From Desmodesmus armatus (Eukaryota; Chlorophyta; Chlorophyceae; Sphaeropleales; Scenedesmaceae): 64,000 nucleotides of DNA. Below are positions 36,467 to 47,400 of this stretch, piece after piece; the stretch's first letter is position 1; every line of letters begins with the position of its first letter. The stretch is from contig VIIQ02000049.1 of the NCBI GenBank assembly GCA_007449985.2, positions 124,001 through 188,000 on the forward strand. Direction: 5' to 3'. The translations under genes were made by a program, and so were the position numbers. The notes under the pieces were generated by a model. It searched no databases. It saw only the letters and a list, made by a program, of their open reading frames with translations, and was not told the DNA's origin.

Positions 36467-39400
36467 CTACTGCTGCACCACACCCCCTGCATCTGCACCA
36501 GACAACTCAGTGGCAGAGGCCGTGCGCCTGGGAGGCTGTGGCTCTGCTGTGCCGCCGCCAGAAGCTGCTGCTGCTGCTGCTGCTGCTGCAAGGGTGCCGG
36601 TCGACGCAGACGCGGGCAAACCCTGCGCGGCTGCTGCATCTGCCCCTGTGCTGGACTGCCGGTGCACCCCTGGCGCTGCTGCTGCTGCTGTGCATGCTGC
36701 TGTGGTGGCTGCTGCTGGTGTCACCATGCGTATGCTGTCTGCATCTGTTGCAGCTGGGATGGTCAGGGACCCCACGGTTGCATGGTGCTTGTCAGACAGC
36801 ACCTTGATGTGCTTCACAGCACCTGCAAGAACACAAGCGCCCATGCACGCAGAACCCGACAAGCACCTTGTCAGCACTGCTCCTGCGGCTGAACGACCAC
36901 TGCCTCTAAACAGGCCAAATGCAGCCTGCTGCTGCAAACAGCGACAGTCATACCCAACTTAAACCTCTGCCCATGCACACAGAACCCAACAATCACCTTG
37001 TCAGCACTGCTTCTGCGGCTATACGCCCCCTGCCCCTGAACTAAGGCCAAATGCAGCCTGCTGCTCAAAACAGCGTCAGTCATAGCCACAAGTTCGAACC
37101 TCTGCCCATGCTCACCGGATGGGTCCACCTCCACAACATACTTGCCGGCAGGCAGGCCCCCGCCAGTGCCCTGCAGTGAGGCCATCAGCGCGGAGCGCCT
37201 GCCCTCAAGCCCAGCAGGCAGGCCGCCGCCAGCTGACAGCGACCCCGTCTCGCCAGGCTCCCGCTCGCGTGCATGCGAGCCAGGCGCCGTGCTGCCCCGC
37301 CGCTTGAACAGGGCCTCCAGCGGGGCGCGTATCTGCTTCATGGCTGACGCGCTGCGCATGGCCAGGCTGTTGCTGTGCAGGTCGGGAGAGCCCGCCGCGT
37401 CCAGGGCAGTGCCTGGCTCCTCGTCCATGTCACCGGCTGCCACGTTGTGTGCTGTTGGCGTCATGGGGTCGTCCTCATCTGCAGTCGGCACGACAAAGAC
37501 TCTGATGAAGGGGATGAATCAGCCGACGATATCTCTGCCGCTTGTGCATGTGTACCAGAAACGGCCCTTGCCATCAGGTTGAGCATGCACATAAGGGGTT
37601 CTTGTGTGCCGGCTGCATCTTTCTGTTGGCACTTTCTTCTTGCTCCCAGCCCCAAACGGTGCGCCTGTTAGCACTCACCTTGGTCCTAGCCACAGCAGAT
37701 GTCGTGTGGGTGGCTGCTCCCACCAACTGTTCCAGTAGCTAAAACAACAAATCAGTGAAAATCAGATTCAACCCAACACGCCAGCCTTTGCAGCATGCTG
37801 ACGCTTGCAGGCAGCCAATCACAAAGCACTCAGAGGGCGGGAGCAAGGGGCAGCGCTGCAATACTTGTCATGCGGTCCCTCTGCGCACCTGACTCGTCCT
37901 CGCTGCCGCTGACCAGCTCCTCCTCCTCCTCTGCAGTAGCCTCCAGGTCAGACGCCTCAGCACACGACATCAACGCTGCCTCAGACATCGGCACCACCAG
38001 GCATGAGCAGGCACACCTGTAATGCAGACAGCACAGCAGCCCATGGATGCTAGCTAAACTTGTATCTTCCCTGCCTAACACACACATCTGTCTAGCAACC
38101 AACAGCCCTGGCCGCCTTGTCCTGTGCAGGTCCAGCTAGGTGCAGCGACCTGTGCACCGTCCACACCAGGTACCCCTACCACTTCCCCCCGCCCCCGGGG
38201 GTAGGCTCACGTCACCCAACCCCCCAGCCTGCGTGCCCCGCTTGCGCACCTGCTGGCCAGCGCCAGTGCGTTGCCCTTGAGTGCCAGGCCCTTGCGCCGT
38301 GAGTTGGCCTTGTACAGCCCGATGATGAGCAGGTCCACCGACTCCTTGGCCACAAAGGACAGCACAGACCTGCAGCGGTTGCCTTGCTGCTGGGAGAACT
38401 GCAGTCACAAGTTGAGGGAACATGGACCAAACAATGACAATCAACCACCAAACATGAGGCAAGTGTCCACAGACATGTTGGCGATACAAGCTGTTGGGCA
38501 ATGATACACCTGCTGTGATGCGCGCCAAGCCACCATGCAACACAAACTTGGACATGCGATTGGAGCACAAAGACACGCAGCACTGTCATTGCCACCTGTA
38601 TGCTGCTGCCAACGACTTGCTCAAATGCAGGAATGCAGGTAGAGATGGCTGCATGCTGCTGCTCTATAGTGCTGGCGCCCACCGCCCACCTGCACATTGA
38701 ATGCTGTCACGTGTGCCTGGTCTGGAAGCACATCTGCTGCAAGACGCTGCACGCTGTTCTTGTCTGCAAAGGAGGTGGTGGGAGACCTCATCTGCACAGG
38801 CAAAGTCAGCAGCACGCATTCAGCACGGGCAAACACTGCACCCTGCACAGCCAACCATTCATTGCACACATGGCATGTAGGATGGCGTCCTGGCTGCTGC
38901 ACTTGGCTTGTGCGGCACATCCGTGGCCATGAATAAGTGCAAGCAGGCGACGGCCAGTGCATCCAAGGCACTCCGTGCATTACCTTGGGTACGGCGCGGA
39001 CGACAAACACGTTGTCTGCTGGCTCAAGCACCATGCCCGTGGCCCACTTGAGCAAGTACCTGCCACTGGCGGTGGTGTCATACACCACTGCCACGCGCCT
39101 GTTGAAGGGTGTGGCCATGTTGGACGCCATGCGGTACATGGGGCTGCCCGAGGGGCTCTGTGCGCGCACAGGCTGCAGGCTGGCTGCTGCTGTTGGGCCA
39201 AACTGCTGCAGCTGCAGCCGCACCAGCACGTTTGACAGCAACGGTGGACAAACACTTGAGTCAGTCAGCTGACGCTGGGAGATGGCCATGCTGCCCGCTT
39301 GCACACTGCGGCTGTGACCACACCCTGCTTCGCCTTGCCACAGACTGTATGCAGGGTTGTCAGCAGCACTACTGGCACCACCAGACTGCAGCAGCCTCAT

Positions 39401-41035
39401 ACAGCCAGTGGCACTCACGGGTGGTTGGGGCTTGGCTGCGGTCTTCATGCGGTAGGTGTCACCTGCACCAACCTGCCAGCACAACACAATACACATGAGC
39501 TCACGCGCTCCACTACTTGACCACAATAATGACGTCCATGCACAGCCGTTGACACACACACACCACCAGTTCAGGCTACACGACCGGAGGCGTGCCTGTG
39601 CTGCAAACAAGCTGTGGTGCCATGCACGCACTCGACCCCCTGACCAGACACTTTGTTATGTGCAGTCCTTGTGTCAGCTCCGCATGCGCCTGGGCTGCTG
39701 CTGCTGCCCGGGCGGCTGACCACTGTGCTGCAGCCGGCACCCACCTGCGGCCTGACTACCAGGCAAGGGCAGCTGGCGCGCTGGATGACGGAGTCTGTCA
39801 TGCTGCCCATCATGGCCTTCTTCATTGCGTTGCGGCCACGGGAGGCTGGGTGTGTGTAAAAACAGCAGCAACACAGCAACATGGTGCGGCCATTAGTCAA
39901 TTCAGAGAGCTACACACGGGCCTGCATCACAGACCAGAAGACTACAATGCAAACCCAGCATCCACAGGACGGCGAGTACCCCCCCCCCTCCTGTACGTCG
40001 ATGCAGTATGGTGCCGGCCACTTGCTGCAATGGTTGTTCAGCTGCTTGAAAGGCAGCTCCCTTTTCAGGCGGGAAGGTGATGCCCTACTTTACTCGGCTT
40101 CTACCCGCTGTGCATTGCTGTCCCTGCATTTTGACAGTGCACAGCACAGCTGGACGACACGGCACAGCACAGGTGAGGGACGCACCCAGCACAAGGATGT
40201 CTGCCTGCTCCTTCTGTGCAATGTCCACGATGAGCTGCCCAGCGTCACCCTGCAGGCGGACAGCAAGCAGCAGATTCCAGTGCAGGTGCATGCCGGAGCA
40301 GCAATGGCCTGGCAGGTGAACTTACACTGTGACTGACATGCTATGTGATGCGCCTGATGGTGCTGTGCATGCTGGCACAAATTACCATTCCAACATGACG
40401 GCAAGAAAGCTGATGTGTTTTTGATGTGCCTGTAACATCATCATCGTCGGCCTGCCAGCGCACCTCCAGGTCATAGACGTCATGCTTGTATGGTTGAAGC
40501 GCTGTGTGAAGGTCGGCAATGACAGCACTGCCATGGTCCCACTTGTCCTTCTCCTTCTCCTTGCTTTTGGAGACATGCACCACCAGCAGCTCATCATCCC
40601 ATGCACCTTCCTTGCCTGGCTGCAAGCACAACCATGCACAAAGTAGCGATGTTTTAACGCAAGAGTGTGCTGAGTCTGCTCCTGAAGGACCGTTTGCTCC
40701 ACAGCAGCTGCCGACCCCATCTTGAGTGCAGCCAGACCAGAACTTTGCAAGTGTGTAATGGTGATAACAAATTTAATCCTTCCACCGTCCAACAAGCCCT
40801 GCAAGCTTGCAGCATAAGGACCAACATACCTGCAGCAGGTGCCCCTTGAGGAACTTGAATGTGTGCACGCTTTCCTGCGCAGGCAACCAAGTGAGTGGCC
40901 TAATGGGAGGAGCCTGAAGTAGTAATATGATGCACTCCAACAGCTTTGTGGATAGCACCAGCAGCATGTCCAAAAGGGGGTTACCTCGCTGCTCCAGTCC
41001 TTCACGCTCAGCAGAATTTTCCTTTTTGGAGCCAT
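36467..41035 (-). CDS. Protein with two universal stress protein domains
   Basis: Twelve exons on the minus strand: 41035-40985, 40874-40830, 40619-40437, 40249-40186, 39845-39745, 39472-39419, 39274-38984, 38791-38690, 38389-38250, 38016-37889, 37478-37116 and 36822-36467. They give 625 residues. USP domain 1 (about 5-147): KRKILLSVKDWSSE, DELLVVHVSKSK, QLIVDIAQKEQADILVL, ASRGRNAMKKAMMGS, CPCLVVRP. USP domain 2 (about 215-355): RRVAVVYDTTASGRYLLKWA, NVFVVRAVPK, SVLSFVAKESVDLLIIGLYKAN, CSCLVVPM. The tail is acidic, then Ala/Ser-rich. The classical G-2X-G-9X-G-S/T nucleotide motif is only partly kept in domain 1 (second Gly is Ala) and lost in domain 2. The donor of exon 3 (GTTACA) is the weakest junction. 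It diverges from BBS5. Function beyond the USP fold is unknown. Confidence 0.8.
36841..37105. repeat. Two-copy ~130-bp direct repeat in last USP-gene intron
   Basis: Unit 1 (36841-36970) and unit 2 (36971-37105) are about 85% alike by eye, both starting CCATGCAC. The next copy of the start falls at the exon-intron border (37106-37120). The duplication therefore seems to have copied the segment next to the donor site. Confidence 0.75.
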
Positions 41036-41545
41036 GTCCAACCCCACAGGCACGCTGGTGTGCCACTACTGCTCAGCCAGCATTGGTGTGTGGAAACAGG
41101 CCAAGATCACGCTGCCTGTGTCGTTCTCGTGCTCTCGAAAGGTGAAGCTGAAGGTGAGTAGCAGGTCAGGTCAGCTGTACAAGTTGAAACACGAACCAAT
41201 GGCAAACACTACGTCGTCATCGATTGTTTCTTGGGCAGTGAATGATGTCGGGAAACATAGGACATCATGCACTGGTCTGTGGACCCTAGGCAAATTAAAC
41301 CCACCTGTCACTGTGTTCTTGACTGCTTGTGCGGCAAGTGTGGCTTCTGCTTGCCTGCTAGTCACTGAATGTGTCCCTGTATTTCAACTCAAACTTTTGG
41401 TTACAACATACTTATAGTGCTCAAGATCTCCTGACTACAACACGGCAACACATAGCGCACACAGCAGCAGCACGACAAGCTGTACCCTGCAGCATGCCAT
41501 GCTCCATGATGGAGCTGGCCTCTGGCTGACATAGCCTGCAGCAGT
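41036..41545. promoter_or_regulatory. Divergent upstream region, USP gene (-) and BBS5 (+)
   Basis: 510 bp between outward-facing start codons. No clear TATA box or known motif is seen. Confidence 0.35.
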
Positions 41546-44109
41546 ATGGAGTTGGCCTCTACCACCAGCAGCAGCCTGGCTGAGGCGCTGTTTGGCAAGA
41601 GATCTGCAGATGCAGAAGTCTGGCAGGAGGTGCGCTTCGACTCGCCTCCTGCGTACCTGGAGTGCCGGCGGGGAGAGGTCGTGCTGGAGTCTCTGGTAAG
41701 CACAGTTCCACTTGCTATGGGGCCCTCTGCTGCTTCATGCAGTGGTGCAGGGCGTAGAACACACTGGCATAGGCAGCTGGCAGCATTGTTGTGTGTCTGC
41801 CTGCTCGCTAATGCGACAACCACCTCTCCTGCAGGACCAAGTTGAGGACACAAAGGGCAACAATGGCGTCACAGGGGAGCTGATACTGACAAACCTCAGG
41901 TTGATGTGGGTCAACAAGAAAGTGCGCCGCACCAACATCTCTGTCGGCCTGGGCAATATCACCAGCTTGTCCGTGCTGCCAGCAAACTCACGGCTCAAAG
42001 GTGGGCATCACAGTCACCATCCCAGGAACAGCACCACCACGGTGTGACCATGGCACTGAAGGACATCCTCGATGGTCTTAGTAGGACAGCCAGACATGTG
42101 TGTGGGAGCAGCTAACATGCAGGTGACAAGACAGCTGTGTTTGTGCCCTGCCTGGCCGTAATTTTACCGTACATGCCGCTGTGCCTGCAGGCAGCTGCTC
42201 CTCCCTGTTTGTCCTCACGCGGCTGAACCAGCAGCGCTTTGAGGTGGGCAGGGGAACAGCAGCGCACCACAGCAGCCTGCAGCTGACAGTGGCACAAGGT
42301 GCATGCGTGTCAGCACCAGGTGCACTGACAGGCTTGCATGTGATATGTGATTTGCATGTATTCTTATATGTGATTTGCATGTATTCTAGACACACCAACA
42401 TACGCAGCTGTTGCCCTGCTAACTGAACACGGCTGCTGCCACTGGCACCCACAAGGGCTGTGTCACGCAGTGAATGCCAGTTGTGTGGTCTGTGCCTGCA
42501 GTTCATCTTCACGGCATTGTCAGAAGCGGGGTCCAGCCTGCCCAGCATCACCAGGGCAGTGCTGGCAGCATTTGATGCAAGCAGACCATACAGGGAGCTC
42601 AAGCTGAGAGGTGGGGCTGCCAACACAACAAGTCTCTTGAAGGCCTGCCTGCGACTCTTGTGTCCCTTGAAGGCAACTATACACTAGGAGACAGTTGAGC
42701 ATTCATGCAATCAGTATCAATTATCAGCAGGGCAGGATCACATGCAAGCCGTGCAAGGCCAATGGGGACAGGAGGTGCATGTTGACCAGTGCGTGACAAC
42801 AGCCACATGCATGCCAACACAGGTGCTCTGCTGGTGGACAGCGAGCTGCAACTGCTGCCACGCGAGGTGGCCTACAGCCGCGTGAATGGGGTGTGGAACT
42901 TGTCCTCTGAGGCTGGCAACCTGGGCACCTTGTATATCACAAACTGCAGGGTGGTTTGGTTCAGCAATGCATCCAACGCCTTCAACGTCAGCATCCCATA
43001 TCTGCAGGTACGCGGCATCCATCTGTACTTCAGGCTTGCCGTGCATCCACAGAGCAGCTAGTGTGTGTGCGTGTGCATGCGCCTGCTGGGAAACGTGCAA
43101 GCTCAAGCCCCAAGCCGTGGGCATCAGGGCAGCAGCACTGCCGGCAGCCCCTGCAAGGGCTGGTGCCTGCACCTATTGACAGCACTACTGTACATTGTTG
43201 AGGCGTGCCCCTCACCCAGTCTGAAAATATCAGTAGTAGTGGTAGTGAAGACAATGTCATGTCACGCAGCCGCTGCCGCATGTGGTGTCAACAGGTGAAG
43301 GCCGTCAAGGTGTGCAACAGCGCCAAATTTGGCGTGGCGCTGGTGATTGAGACCACACAGCAGAGCGGTGGGTATGTGCTGGGCTTCAAGGTCGACCCAC
43401 GCGAGACCCTGGACTATGTGCACAAGGAGATCAGTTCACTGCTGCAGGTGAGGGGTGGAGAGAAAGCAGCCGCAAGGGGTGCGGTTCACCTGCAGAGTCC
43501 AGTGGGGTACGGTGGCGGATTGTTCCTTGATACCGAGAGCCTGCATAGATGTCCGCTGGGAGTGCTCACTTGTGTGAGTTATTGTTGTGGTTGCAGGCAT
43601 ACTGCAGCGATCCCATCTTTGGTGTGGAGTATGACGCCAGCACGGCCATTGATGTGGCCCGTGACACAACGTCCACGTGAGTGCTTTGGCTTCGATGAGC
43701 ATAACCCAGTGGCTGACCCGGGGTACACATTGGTGTGTGCTGTGCCTGCGCATTCACACAGCAGTATGCACTGTTGCCAAAGGCTGGGGTTTACAAGGCA
43801 GCAATCTGGGGTCGTGAGTCAATTGCAATATTCTGTCTGCGTTGGCGAAATCATTACTTCTGCATGTGTTTGCAAAGACGCTGAATTGACAAGCTGTGGG
43901 TGCATGTGTCCTACCTGCTGCGCAGGCTTGATGAGAGTGACATTGTTGAGACTGAGTACAGGACTGATGCATGGGCAGCTTACTGCGCAGATGGTGATGG
44001 TGACGCTGCTGGCACAGGCCGGGAGCCTGTGTACTGTCCAGAACTGGGCTTGGCGATTGAGACGCCCAGGGACGGTGCCACAATACAGCAGCTGTGGAGC
44101 ATACTTTGA
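41546..44109 (+). CDS. BBS5: BBS5, BBSome subunit
   Basis: Eight exons: 41546-41695, 41835-42000, 42191-42243, 42502-42610, 42823-43007, 43295-43447, 43597-43676 and 43926-44109. They give 359 residues (human 341). Family segments in order: WQEVRFD (24-30), [17 protein letters not shown] and [10 protein letters not shown] in PH-like repeat 1; RAYxYRELKLR-type sequence; [20 protein letters not shown] and NVSIPYLQ in repeat 2; then [30 protein letters not shown] and [17 protein letters not shown]5 is the phosphoinositide-binding subunit of the BBSome, which carries membrane proteins in and out of cilia. Its presence says this alga makes cilia at some stage. Confidence 0.95.
42343..42387. repeat. 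22-bp perfect direct repeat in BBS5 intron
   Basis: ATATGTGATTTGCATGTATTCT occurs at 42343-42364 and again at 42366-42387, one base apart, in BBS5 intron 3. It is a small tandem duplication. Confidence 0.85.
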
Positions 44110-44430
44110 TTCCGAGCAGGGTGTGCATCGTCGGGATCCAGTCATGCACATGTCCGGTTGATGGCCCCCTATGCAACCACATCTTGACCTGGGGTGGAGT
44201 TTGACCTGAGGCAGAGTTGATAGGTTAGTGTGAATGATCATTCAGCAGGGCTGAGGCAGTCAATGCCACCTGTCGATGTTTTGACCAGAACACTGCAGGG
44301 CTTTCTTCTATCCCGATCTGCCTGGACTCATGTAAGGTGCCTTACGACCCAGATGGTGTTGAGACTTCCTGGATCATCCATGCTTGCGGTGGCCTGACTA
44401 TAGAGAAACTGTAGATCACATCATCCGGGA
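44110..44430 (+). other. Short intergenic region with BBS5 poly(A) signal
   Basis: 321 bp between the BBS5 stop and the next start on the same strand. TGTAA at 44331-44335 is a likely BBS5 poly(A) signal, only about 95 bases before the next ATG. Confidence 0.45.
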
Positions 44431-47400
44431 ATGTCTCAGCGGCTGTCGTGTATGTTGAGGCCGACGCCCACATTAACGCCATACACCAGTCAAAGATGCC
44501 ATTTCAAAGCTCTTCATGGCCCTAGGCCTAAGTTAGGGTCTGTGAAAAGATGCCAGCCTGTCCAAGGATTCAGCAGCATTTCCGAGAGTAGCCAGACATG
44601 CAGGACATGCCTGCAGGCCCTCAGCAGTGGCCTTCCTTTCCTCCTAGCAGGCTCTGTGGCGATCAACACGCTAGCTGTTCCGCTGCTGCTGGGCCCTCTG
44701 CCTGCAGCAGCCAGCACTGGCACCCTGCCACAGCCACAACCAGCTGCAGCATGGCAGCCATATGTGCAGCCAGCTTATACGATAGCAGATGCGCCTAATG
44801 TCCATGCAGAGGCAGAGGCTACTGCCCAGCTGCAGTGGTGGCAGCAAGACCAACAGGTGCGCGAAACCCAGCCATGAAGTGCAGTAGGCCCGCCTTCCTC
44901 ACAAGTCCAAAGCCAGGTGGCATGATCAGCAGCATGCCATCGGTCCCGCTTGATCTCATCCAGCCCTGCTTCTATGTCTGAAACGCAGGTGTGGCAGGAG
45001 ATCGTCAGCCCTGCGGAGTTGACTGCCTACCTATCGTCAACTCAGCCCCCACCAGCCTGGCCATCCCTTGACAGCTCAGCCCTCAACCCCAAGCTGCGGC
45101 TGGTTGAGTTCTACGCCTCCTGGTGTCCTGCATGCAAGGTCGCTGCACCAGGCATGGCTGAGGTGGCAGGTGAGCAGGGGGGGGGCCAGGGCGTTGCAAT
45201 CTGTGCAGTGCATGCACAGGCATTACCTTGGGAGCTGTAGAGTGGTCAAGCATTCAATCCAAGTTAGCATTTTCCATTTCGCATAACAGTCATGTGAGTC
45301 AACCGCAGCTCCAGTCTCGTGCACCTGCCAGTCACCAAGCCACAACAACTCTGCCGCATTGACAGGGATACTCACAGACTCAACAGGTACCAGCTTGCCG
45401 TTGTCCCCCCACCACTGCACCTAACTAACAAGCCCAAGACTCTGGTGCCGGTCGTCAGCTCTGTACCAGATAGCATATGTGACCCTTGCGGCTGCATGGA
45501 TACATGCACAGAAGCTACGGAAGCAAGGAAGCTGAGCGGCTCGGGGTGTGTGTGTCTAACATGTTTCTGCACTACTGCTGCCGCAGGTGACCCAGAGCTG
45601 CGTCAGCACTGCAGCTTTGCACGTGTCAACATAGACCGCGTGAAGCCAATGGTGCGCCAACTCGGCATCACAAAGATCCCCACAGTGCTGCTGCTGGGCC
45701 CTGACGGGACCACCCTGGCCAGCTTCAGGGCATCTGGACAGGCAGCACGCGATGCAGTCATGCAGGAGCTGGCAGCAATGCAGCAACAGCAGCCGCCGCC
45801 ATTGCTGCCGCCAGTGCTGCCATTAGGCCCAGAGGACCAGCCGGCCCCCTCAGAGGTGGAGGATGGCAGCAATGGCAATGGCAGCAATAGCGTCAGCAGC
45901 AGCAGTGGCGGGGACAACAGCAGCACAGGGGGCGCAGCTTGTGGGGTCACGCCGGAGCCGTCCTGTGGCAGCCTGCCACCTGGCGTAGCGCCTCCTGACA
46001 GCACTGCCGCCCCCAGCGCTGAGCCAAATCCCACTGTGAGCCTCAGCACAGACCCCCAGCCTGCATCTCCACAGCAGGCGCTTGCAGCTACTGGCGGTGA
46101 GCCACTGTTACCTACCGCAGACAGCAGCAGTGCAGCTGGGCCTGCGGATGCAGGCTTGCTGGCTGTCAAGCAGCAGTTCCTGCAGCAGTATGGGTCTGGC
46201 TATGGCTATGGTGGATGGCTGGAAAAGCATTACCAGCAGGAGATAGGCTCCCGCCTAGGGTCTGGCAGACATTACCTGGACTACACAGGTGCGCTGCTGC
46301 GCACAGTACTGCCGCGCATGCGATGCGCAGATGGGTAGCCATACATTGATTTGGAGTTCATGTTACTTCCAATCCCGGTTGATAATCCTCCCCTCATGTT
46401 ACTTCCAGGACCCATGTCAGTACGCCTCTGCTGTCCTGCCTGCCAGCGCAACAACGCACAGGGTGTCAATGCAGTTGCTGGGCCCTGTTGCTGTTGACAC
46501 CAGCGCACTCGGCCCTGTGTTGTCATCAACATCACCGCGCATACTGCTGGCTTGCATGGTTGCATTTTGCGCTCAAGTTGCTGCCACTGATGCATGACGG
46601 CCTGTGCACTCCTTGTGTTTATGCCCAGGTGCTGCGCTGTACCCTGCAAGCCTGCTTGACGCTGTCTACAAAGACCTCCTCATCCACTCCTACGGCAACC
46701 CACACTCAGCTGGCGCAGCGCCAGGCACCGACAGCAGCAGCAGTAGTAGTGTCACTGCTGCCACTCCGCCTGCTGCTGCCAGTGAGGCTGTCATGGAGGC
46801 TGCTGCTGCTGCTGTGCTGCAGCACATGCACGCCGACCCTGCTGAGTATCAGGTGGTGTTCACAAGGTGGGATGCCATGCACCGCTGAGCAGTCATCACT
46901 GCTGTTTGCAAGTGGTTTGCACTCAATGCAGGATTTTTGCAGCTGGCTGGCTCAAGCAAGGCAATGACGCAATGAGGAAGCCTGATCAGGGGTGGGCTCT
47001 CTCAGAACAAAGTTTGTATGGGCGCTGCAGGTCTGCGACTGAAGCCCTTAAGCTGGTGGGGGAGATGTTCCCTTGGGGCCCTGGTGGCAGCAGCTCCAGC
47101 ACTGCAGCTGGCTCCAATGGCCCCATGGAACTGGACCTGCTGTCAGGCCGCCCACGGCCGCAGTCACAAGCAGCAGCTCTCTCCGCGCCAGCCGCCGACA
47201 GCAGCAGCAGTGGCGGCAGCAGTGGCAGTGCCGCTGACACCAGCACCAGCAGGAGCCAGTTTGTGTACACCAGGAGCAACCACAACAGTGTGCTGGGCAT
47301 AGGGGCATATGCTGCTGCCGCTGGTGCAGAGTTGGTCCCCCAGACTGATGAGGGCATGGAGGCTTGGGTGGCCAGCCTGGAGCAGCAACAGGAACAGCAA

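Noticed and set aside
37089..37101. AGTTCGAACCT resembling a tRNA T-loop
   Set aside because: It is part of the tandem intron repeat and is a simple palindrome; no cloverleaf fits.
37680..37742. Extra USP-gene exon reading LVGAATHTTSAVARTK
   Set aside because: It cannot be joined to exon 10 in phase without a stop, while exon 10 joins exon 11 directly and correctly.
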